Assembly: GCA_900543275.1 (NCBI GenBank)
Contig: UQQL01000081.1
Coordinates: 1-7,136 of the forward strand
DNA from: an uncultured Collinsella sp.
GTDB lineage: Bacteria; Actinomycetota; Coriobacteriia; Coriobacteriales; Coriobacteriaceae
Length of the DNA stretch: 7,136 nt
Direction of reading: 5' to 3'
Position numbers and translations under genes: made by a program. Shown one piece after another: positions 1 through 4,662 of the stretch (position 1 is its first letter; every line of letters begins with the position of its first letter). A model generated the notes under the pieces. It was not told where the DNA came from and searched no databases. It worked only from the letters and a program-made list of their open reading frames with translations.

Positions 1-68
1 GGCCAGCCCGTGGGAGGCCAGGGCGCCGCTGACCGGTGGACGGCACCGAGCCGTCATCGAGATTGAAG
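1..68 (+). other. Unidentified 3' end of an upstream transcription unit
   Basis: This G+C-rich stretch lies directly before the terminator, so it is probably the end of an upstream gene or structured RNA cut by the window edge. Frame 1 is open from the edge to a TGA at 64-66, and frame 3 to a TGA at 30-32. Neither short peptide resembles a family I know. Positions 39-44 (GACGGC) and 50-55 (GCCGTC) form a perfect 6-bp stem with a 5-nt loop, which would also fit a non-coding RNA. I do not recognise the ends of RNase P RNA, tmRNA, SRP RNA or 5S rRNA here. Coding and RNA readings both stay open. Confidence 0.35.
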
Positions 69-100
69 AAGGGGGAGGCCTCGCGGCCTCCCCCTTTTTT
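69..100 (+). terminator. Strong intrinsic terminator of the upstream unit
   Basis: GGGGGAGGCC (71-80) pairs perfectly with GGCCTCCCCC (85-94) around the 4-nt loop TCGC, and six T follow at 95-100. A69-A70 can extend the stem into the T run. This is a textbook rho-independent terminator for + strand transcription. On the minus strand the flank reads TTCTTC, a poorer U tract, so any bidirectional activity should be weak. It separates the upstream unit from the acpS operon. Confidence 0.93.
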
Positions 101-114
101 GCGTTTACGGGCTT

Positions 115-144
115 TTGTCTCACATAGTAGCTGTGTTTTATAAC
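115..144 (+). promoter_or_regulatory. Candidate sigma70-type promoter P1, distal
   Basis: TTGTCT (115-120) and TATAAC (139-144) are separated by 18 bp. They match the -35 consensus at 4 of 6 positions and the -10 consensus at 5 of 6. The site begins 14 bp after the terminator's T run, where a promoter for the next operon is expected. A weak inverted repeat, CACA (121-124) and TGTG (132-135), lies in the spacer and could be an operator, but four-base arms are weak evidence. Confidence 0.5.
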
Positions 145-150
145 CCTCGT

Positions 151-180
151 TTGTCGCATCTTCTGTGAACGGGCTACAAT
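151..180 (+). promoter_or_regulatory. Candidate sigma70-type promoter P2, proximal
   Basis: TTGTCG (151-156) and TACAAT (175-180) are 18 bp apart, again 4/6 and 5/6 matches to the consensus hexamers. Transcription would start near 186-188 and leave a leader of about 22-24 nt before the acpS ATG at 210. The hexamers sit exactly 36 bp downstream of those in P1. This is the likelier main promoter of the operon because it is closest to the gene with a normal leader length. It is predicted from sequence only. Confidence 0.6.
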
Positions 181-199
181 AGCTTAGTCTGTGCAATAT

Positions 200-206
200 G
201 GAGGTG
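200..206 (+). promoter_or_regulatory. Ribosome binding site fixing the acpS start at 210
   Basis: GGAGGTG lies at 200-206, with 5 nt between GGAGG and the ATG at 210. The in-frame ATG at 198 overlaps this motif and has no Shine-Dalgarno sequence upstream, so it would be a poor start. Starting at 210 also gives a short N-terminus before the GIGVDIVEI motif, as is usual for AcpS. Confidence 0.88.
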
Positions 207-209
207 AAC

Positions 210-749
210 ATGGCTGAAGCTGGTATCGGCGTTGATATCGTCGAGATTTCCCGCATGAAATCTATTCTTGAAAAGACGCCGTCGTTTGCTCGGCGTGTGT
301 TTACCGAAGAAGAGCGTGCGTATTGCGATGCATCATCGCGTCCCGCTGCTCACTATGCGAGCCGCTTTGCTTCGCGCGAGGCGGTGCTTAAAGCTCTCGG
401 CACGGGTTTTAGTCAAGGCGTGGGTCGCAAGGATGTTTCGGTAACGCGTGATAAACTCGGCAAACCGAAGGCGCTGCTTTCGGGCCGTGCTCTCGAGATC
501 GCTCAAGAACTGGGTGTTGTTGAGGTCGCTCTTTCCATTACGCTTACGGGAGACTTGGCTGTTGCGAATGCCATCGCGATTACCGAAGATGCTCGGCCTA
601 AGCCAAAAGAGGAAAAGGTGAGTACCAAGAAACGCGTTGCGCAGACATTTAAAGAGGCTCGCTCTGTATTAGATGAGCTCGAGCAGCTGCAGAATTCAGC
701 ATTGACGGAGCACCTGGGCGATGCTTCGCAAGATACGCTAGGAGCATAG
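210..749 (+). CDS. acpS: Holo-[acyl-carrier-protein] synthase with C-terminal extension
   Basis: AcpS moves the 4'-phosphopantetheine arm of coenzyme A onto a serine of apo-ACP, switching on the carrier protein of fatty acid synthesis in the cytoplasm. The 179-residue product carries GIGVDIVEI at 5-13, with the expected metal-binding Asp9, then FTEEERAYC at 31-39, and ASRFASREAVLKALGTG at 50-66, with the expected metal-binding Glu57. The fold should end near residue 124. Most AcpS proteins are about 115-130 residues, so roughly 55 residues are extra: a Lys-rich stretch (130-141), then a helix-prone segment rich in Glu, Leu and Gln. The usual C-terminal SLSH-like motif reads SITL (109-112), with Leu112 where His is common. 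The start at 210 is chosen for its Shine-Dalgarno sequence. The TAG stop touches the nnr ATG directly, so the two are probably translationally coupled. The family assignment is firm; the role of the tail is unknown. Confidence 0.93.
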   Translation: MAEAGIGVDIVEISRMKSILEKTPSFARRVFTEEERAYCDASSRPAAHYASRFASREAVLKALGTGFSQGVGRKDVSVTRDKLGKPKALLSGRALEIAQELGVVEVALSITLTGDLAVANAIAITEDARPKPKEEKVSTKKRVAQTFKEARSVLDELEQLQNSALTEHLGDASQDTLGA

Positions 750-2366
750 ATGAAACCGGTTTTGAGTACCGAAGAAGTCGTTCGTCTCGAGGATATCATC
801 GAACGCGAAGGGACTTCGAAGGCCGAGCTTATGGAGCTAGCGGGTGAGTTTGCCGCCAACGAGGTCTTGAAGCTCAATCCCGATCGGGTTCTCGTTCTGG
901 TCGGTTTTGGTAATAATGGCGGCGACGGTTGGGTTGCCGCCGATATCCTGAGCCACAAGGGTGTGGACGTGGATATCGTTTCTCCGGTTGAGCCGGATGA
1001 GATTCCTGCTGCTCTGGCACGTCATGTTGCTCGTCGAACTGCCGGCCGCGATGTGCACGTTTGCGTCGGTCCCTCGCGTGACGAACTCGAGGTTTTGATC
1101 GATAAGGCCGATGTTGTTGTCGATGCCATTTTTGGTACCGGTTTCCACGGGAATCTGCGTGCGCCGTTCTCCATTTGGATTCCTACGGTCAATGAATGCG
1201 CCGATTGTGTCGTATCCATTGATGTCCCCTCGGGGCTGAATGCCGAGACGGGCGTTGTTGATGACGACTGCATTCGTGCCGAGCGCACGGTGACGATGAT
1301 TGCGCCCAAGATTGGTCTGTATAGCGCTGATGGTCCTGAGTATGCTGGCGATTTGACCTGCGGCAATCTTTACGACCGTCTTGACGAGGTCATCGATGAT
1401 GTCGACCACGCCGCCGAGATTGTCGAGCCCGGTGACTTAGTTGATTACTTTGCTCCGCTACCATCGAATATCGATAAGTATTCCCGTGGCTCTGTGCTTA
1501 TTGTCGCCGGATCTGCGCAATATCCTGGTGCTGCCATTATGGCGGCCAAGTCTGCAGCTCGCGCGGGTGCTGGTTACGTGGCAGTCGCGGCTCCTGACGC
1601 CTGTGCCAATCTCATTCGCATGGCACTTCCTTCGATTCCCGTCTTTGCTATTCCGTCTGATTCCCGCGGCTCCTTTGGCGCCGCTGCGCGCATGACGGTG
1701 TGCGAGATCGCAAAGAAGTACAGCTGCGTGCTGTGCGGTCCCGGTATGACGACGTCTGCCGGCGCTATGCAGGTGGTTTCGGGCTTGCTCGAGCTTGATG
1801 TACCGCTAATTTTGGACGCCGATGCACTCAACTGCCTTGCTAAGATTGCCATTGACGGTATTGATAGTAACCCCGAGATGTATCGCCGCGAGCAGCCGTT
1901 GGTTATGACGCCGCACTATCGTGAGCTTTCGCGTCTGGTTGCCGGTGACGAGGTGAACGACCTTGGTACCGCGATTGCGGCCGCGCAGAAGGTTGTTTGG
2001 GCTGCAGGCTCCGACAATCTGGTGGTCATTGCCAAGGGGCCGACGACGGCTATCTGTGGTGTTGAGCGCGTGCTGCTGCCACTCTCGGGTCCGGCTTCTC
2101 TGGCAACTGCCGGTTCGGGTGATGTTCTGGCGGGTATTTTGGCCGGCACGCTTGCCACCATGCGCGACGAGATGGATCGTTGGGAGTTGCTGTATTCGTA
2201 CGCCGTCGCACTTCACAGCTACGCCGGTTTTGCCGCGGCGACGGAGTATGGTGAGAAGAGCGTCATCGCGACCGATCTTATCGACTTGATCGGTCCTGCC
2301 ATGGAACTGGCGGCAAAGGATGCGCTCGAAGATCTGGGAATCATGGACGAAGGGTCGGATGACTAA
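750..2366 (+). CDS. nnr: Bifunctional NAD(P)HX epimerase / ADP-dependent NAD(P)HX dehydratase
   Basis: This enzyme repairs NADH and NADPH damaged by hydration. The N-terminal domain interconverts the R and S epimers of NAD(P)HX, and the C-terminal ribokinase-like domain dehydrates the S form using ADP. The 538 residues match the usual size of the fused YjeF/Nnr protein. The N-terminal domain (about 1-220) shows LMELAG (27-32), GFGNNGGDG (52-60), DAIFGTGFHG (125-134) and SIDVPSGLNAETG (156-168). The C-terminal domain (about 240-525) shows DKYSRGSVLIVAGS (242-255), YPGAA (258-262), CGPGM (329-333), LDADALN (355-361), TPHYREL (387-393) and ATAGSGDVLAGI (452-463), which contains the catalytic-type Asp458. 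AGGAG at 740-744 is the ribosome binding site, 5 nt before the ATG, which abuts the acpS stop. Both domains look intact, so both activities are expected. Confidence 0.95.
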   Translation: MKPVLSTEEVVRLEDIIEREGTSKAELMELAGEFAANEVLKLNPDRVLVLVGFGNNGGDGWVAADILSHKGVDVDIVSPVEPDEIPAALARHVARRTAGRDVHVCVGPSRDELEVLIDKADVVVDAIFGTGFHGNLRAPFSIWIPTVNECADCVVSIDVPSGLNAETGVVDDDCIRAERTVTMIAPKIGLYSADGPEYAGDLTCGNLYDRLDEVIDDVDHAAEIVEPGDLVDYFAPLPSNIDKYSRGSVLIVAGSAQYPGAAIMAAKSAARAGAGYVAVAAPDACANLIRMALPSIPVFAIPSDSRGSFGAAARMTVCEIAKKYSCVLCGPGMTTSAGAMQVVSGLLELDVPLILDADALNCLAKIAIDGIDSNPEMYRREQPLVMTPHYRELSRLVAGDEVNDLGTAIAAAQKVVWAAGSDNLVVIAKGPTTAICGVERVLLPLSGPASLATAGSGDVLAGILAGTLATMRDEMDRWELLYSYAVALHSYAGFAAATEYGEKSVIATDLIDLIGPAMELAAKDALEDLGIMDEGSDD

Positions 2367-2368
2367 TC

Positions 2369-3514
2369 ATGAATAAAGCCGATTTGACGCGCTGGTCCTG
2401 GGTCGAGATCGACCGCGGGGCGCTCCGTCGCAACACGAGGGCCTATAAGAACTTGCTGAATCCACGTCAGCGCCTGTGCTGTGTGGTCAAGGCCGATGCT
2501 TATGGTCATGGAGCTGTTGAGTGCGCCAAGATCATGTATTCGGCCGGTGCCGACATGTTTGCCGTGGCGACGGTTAACGAGGGCGTTGAGCTCCGACAGG
2601 GCGGGATTACGAAACCCGTCCTCATCCTAAGCGAGCCGCCTATCGAGGCTATTCCGACGTTGCTCGAGTTTGATATCATGCCCTCGGTCTATACGTCCGA
2701 CTTTGCTCTGGCGTATGGCGAATGTGCCGTCGCGGCGGGCAAGGTGGGCAAGTATCATCTCGCCATCGAGACGGGCATGAACCGCATTGGCGTACATTAC
2801 ACGCAGGTGCTCGACTTTGTCCGCGGTATTAATTTCCATCGCGGTATTCAGTGCGACGGCGTATTTACGCACTTCGCCACGGCCGATGAACCTTCGGGCT
2901 GGGACTACAAACTGCAGTGTCAGCGCTTTACCGAGGCCGTTCAGGCCATTAAGGATGCGGGCTTTGAGTGCGGTATCGTGCACTGCGCCAATACGCCGTC
3001 CTCGATGCTCGACCCCTCGATGCATTTTGATATGATTCGCGCCGGCGTCGGCTTGTATGGCATGCAGCCGTGCGAGCTGAGTGGCCGCGTGATGCAGCTT
3101 GATCCCGTTATGAGCGTCCATGCGCGCGTGACGCGCGTGGCACACCCTGCGATGGGCGAGGGCGTGGGCTACGGTTTTACCTACCGCGTACCGCGTACGC
3201 GCGTTCAGATCTGCACGCTGCCGATCGGTTATGCCGATGGCCTATCGCGTACGCTTTCCAATCGTATGGATGTGCTGTATCGCGGCGAGCGCGTGCATCA
3301 GGTTGGCAATATCTGCATGGACCAGTTTATGGTCGCCATTCAGTCCAACCCGGCACACGAGATTCCCGAGGCCGAATATGGTGACGAGATGATTATTGTC
3401 GGCCGCGATGGCGATGCCGAGATCACTATGGACGAGATGGCCCGACTGCGCGGCACGATTAACTACGAGGTCGCCTGCGGCTTTGGCATGCGCCTCGACA
3501 AGGTCTACGTGTAG
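2369..3514 (+). CDS. alr: Alanine racemase
   Basis: This PLP-dependent enzyme converts L-alanine to D-alanine in the cytoplasm for the peptidoglycan peptide stem. At 381 residues it is the normal size, with an N-terminal TIM barrel and a C-terminal beta domain. Visible signatures are VVKADAYGHG (39-48), where Lys41 is the expected PLP lysine, GMNRIGV (136-142), RAGVGLYG (224-231), GVGYGFTY (265-272) with Tyr268 as the expected second catalytic base, GYADGLSR (287-294) and CMDQF (316-320). All main catalytic residues are present. The ATG follows the nnr stop by 2 nt. No good Shine-Dalgarno lies at normal distance: AAGGG at 2350-2354 is 14 nt away. Translation therefore probably depends on ribosomes finishing nnr. 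The family is clear; that the protein works as the cell's main racemase is inferred. Confidence 0.96.
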   Translation: MNKADLTRWSWVEIDRGALRRNTRAYKNLLNPRQRLCCVVKADAYGHGAVECAKIMYSAGADMFAVATVNEGVELRQGGITKPVLILSEPPIEAIPTLLEFDIMPSVYTSDFALAYGECAVAAGKVGKYHLAIETGMNRIGVHYTQVLDFVRGINFHRGIQCDGVFTHFATADEPSGWDYKLQCQRFTEAVQAIKDAGFECGIVHCANTPSSMLDPSMHFDMIRAGVGLYGMQPCELSGRVMQLDPVMSVHARVTRVAHPAMGEGVGYGFTYRVPRTRVQICTLPIGYADGLSRTLSNRMDVLYRGERVHQVGNICMDQFMVAIQSNPAHEIPEAEYGDEMIIVGRDGDAEITMDEMARLRGTINYEVACGFGMRLDKVYV

Positions 3515-3522
3515 GAGTCGCC

Positions 3523-4143
3523 ATGGGCGTCATGCACATTCCCGGCCATACCCATCAGGCGCCACGTGAGATCGCACTCGAGGAAATTGAGGCCGTTCTG
3601 GGCGATTGTCACCTCTGCCAGCTCTACCAGTCGCGCCATAACATCGTGTTTGGCGTGGGAAACCCCCACGCTCGCGTGATGTTTATTGGCGAGGCGCCGG
3701 GCCGCAATGAGGATTTGCAGGGCGAGCCCTTTGTGGGGGCGGCAGGCGAGGACCTCAACGGCATTTTGTCGCTGGCGGGGCTCAAACGCGAAGACGTCTA
3801 CATTGCCAACGTGCTTAAGTGCCGCCCGCCGGGAAACCGCAATCCGCGTCCCGAGGAAGTGCTGGCTTGCTCGCCGTTTTTGCGTGAGCAGATTCGAAGC
3901 ATCTGGCCCGATATTATTGTGACGCTCGGCAACCCCGCGACGCACTTTGTGCTAAAGACCGAGATTGGCATTACTAAGCTGCGCGGCAGGTTCCACCAGA
4001 TGGGGCATTTTGTGGTAATGCCCACGTTCCATCCGGCAGCAGCGCTGCGCAATCCGGCGTGGCAGGAGCTGCTGGAGGAAGACTTTAAGATGCTGGGCGA
4101 CTATCTGGAGCGACATCCCGCGCCAGAGGACGCCTCGGAATAA
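3523..4143 (+). CDS. udg: Family-4 uracil-DNA glycosylase with 4Fe-4S cluster
   Basis: The enzyme removes uracil from DNA after cytosine deamination or dUMP misincorporation, starting base excision repair. The 206-residue protein shows the family-4 pattern. GEAPGRNED (57-65) is the water-activating motif, followed by GEPFVGAAGEDLNGIL (67-82). VLKCRPPGNRNP (97-108) is the central motif, and HPAAALRNP (170-178) is the C-terminal motif with the conserved His and Arg. Cys29, Cys32, Cys100 and Cys116 are placed to hold the iron-sulfur cluster typical of this class. AGGAG at 3513-3517 sits 5 nt before the ATG and overlaps the alr stop codon, which favours this start over the in-frame ATG at 3532. 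The gene lies between alr and tsaE with 8- and 12-nt gaps, so it is almost certainly cotranscribed. Activity on uracil specifically is inferred from the family. Confidence 0.93.
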   Translation: MGVMHIPGHTHQAPREIALEEIEAVLGDCHLCQLYQSRHNIVFGVGNPHARVMFIGEAPGRNEDLQGEPFVGAAGEDLNGILSLAGLKREDVYIANVLKCRPPGNRNPRPEEVLACSPFLREQIRSIWPDIIVTLGNPATHFVLKTEIGITKLRGRFHQMGHFVVMPTFHPAAALRNPAWQELLEEDFKMLGDYLERHPAPEDASE

Positions 4144-4155
4144 TAAGGAGCATAT

Positions 4156-4662
4156 ATGTCCCTGGAGCGCCTGGGGGTAGGTACTTACAAAACGACTTGC
4201 GCTGCCGATACGGAGTACTTTGGCGAGCTAATTGCACCGTGCCTTGAGGACGGCGATGTGCTCATCCTGACCGGTGGCCTGGGAGTGGGCAAAACTCACT
4301 TTACCAAGGGCGTCTCGCGCGGGCTGGGCGATGGGCATATGGTTACGAGCCCTACGTTTGCGCTCATGGCCGTTCACGATCAAGGTCGTATTCCGCTGTT
4401 TCACTTTGATCTATACCGCCTGGAGCATGCCTACGAGCTCGAGGATACGGGCATTTTCGATGTGCTGGGCTATGAGGGTGCTTGCCTGCTGGAATGGGGC
4501 GAACAATTCCAGGACGAGCTGACGGATGAGTATCTTTCGGTGACGCTCAAGCGTGATGAGGGCGACAGCGATGTGCGAACGATAACGCTCGAGGCGCACG
4601 GTGACCGCGCAATGGAGCTTTCCCATTTGATTGATAAGGCTGTACAAGATGAGCTTGCATAA
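4156..4662 (+). CDS. tsaE: tRNA t6A37 pathway ATPase TsaE
   Basis: TsaE is the small P-loop ATPase that works with TsaB and TsaD in making N6-threonylcarbamoyladenosine at position 37 of ANN-decoding tRNAs. Its ATPase activity is thought to reset the TsaB-TsaD complex between rounds. The 168-residue protein has a Walker A motif GGLGVGKT (40-47), a TSPTFAL segment (64-70), HFDLYRLE (83-90), which is a signature of the family, and LLEWGEQF (111-118). AAGGAG at 4145-4150 is an ideal ribosome binding site 5 nt before the ATG. The last 14 nt overlap the start of the TsaB-RimI-TsaD gene, so the partners are translationally linked. The length is slightly above the usual 150-160 residues. No key motif is missing. 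Confidence 0.95.
   Translation: MSLERLGVGTYKTTCAADTEYFGELIAPCLEDGDVLILTGGLGVGKTHFTKGVSRGLGDGHMVTSPTFALMAVHDQGRIPLFHFDLYRLEHAYELEDTGIFDVLGYEGACLLEWGEQFQDELTDEYLSVTLKRDEGDSDVRTITLEAHGDRAMELSHLIDKAVQDELA
4636..4639 (+). promoter_or_regulatory. Ribosome binding site for the TsaB-RimI-TsaD start at 4649
   Basis: AAGG at 4636-4639 lies 9 nt before the ATG at 4649, inside the end of tsaE. The only earlier in-frame start is a TTG at 4631, which lies upstream of this motif. From 4649 the protein reaches the TsaB strand ALVVALDTST after only seven residues, as expected for the family. Confidence 0.7.

Noticed and set aside
121..135. Operator formed by CACA and TGTG arms inside promoter P1
   Set aside because: Four-base arms occur easily by chance and the centre is not symmetrical.
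198..209. Upstream ATG for acpS adding four residues
   Set aside because: It overlaps the GGAGGTG motif that serves the ATG at 210 and has no ribosome binding site of its own.
503..958. A 151-codon minus-strand open frame spanning the acpS-nnr junction
   Set aside because: It is rich in Ser, Thr and Arg as expected of a shadow frame and lies across two well-supported genes with linked translation.
837..1409. A 190-codon minus-strand open frame antisense to nnr
   Set aside because: The nnr frame carries clear conserved motifs throughout this stretch, and the antisense product has none that I recognise.
4631..4648. Earlier TTG start for the TsaB-RimI-TsaD gene
   Set aside because: It is a weak start codon without a ribosome binding site, and it adds residues outside the TsaB fold; the ATG at 4649 is better placed.
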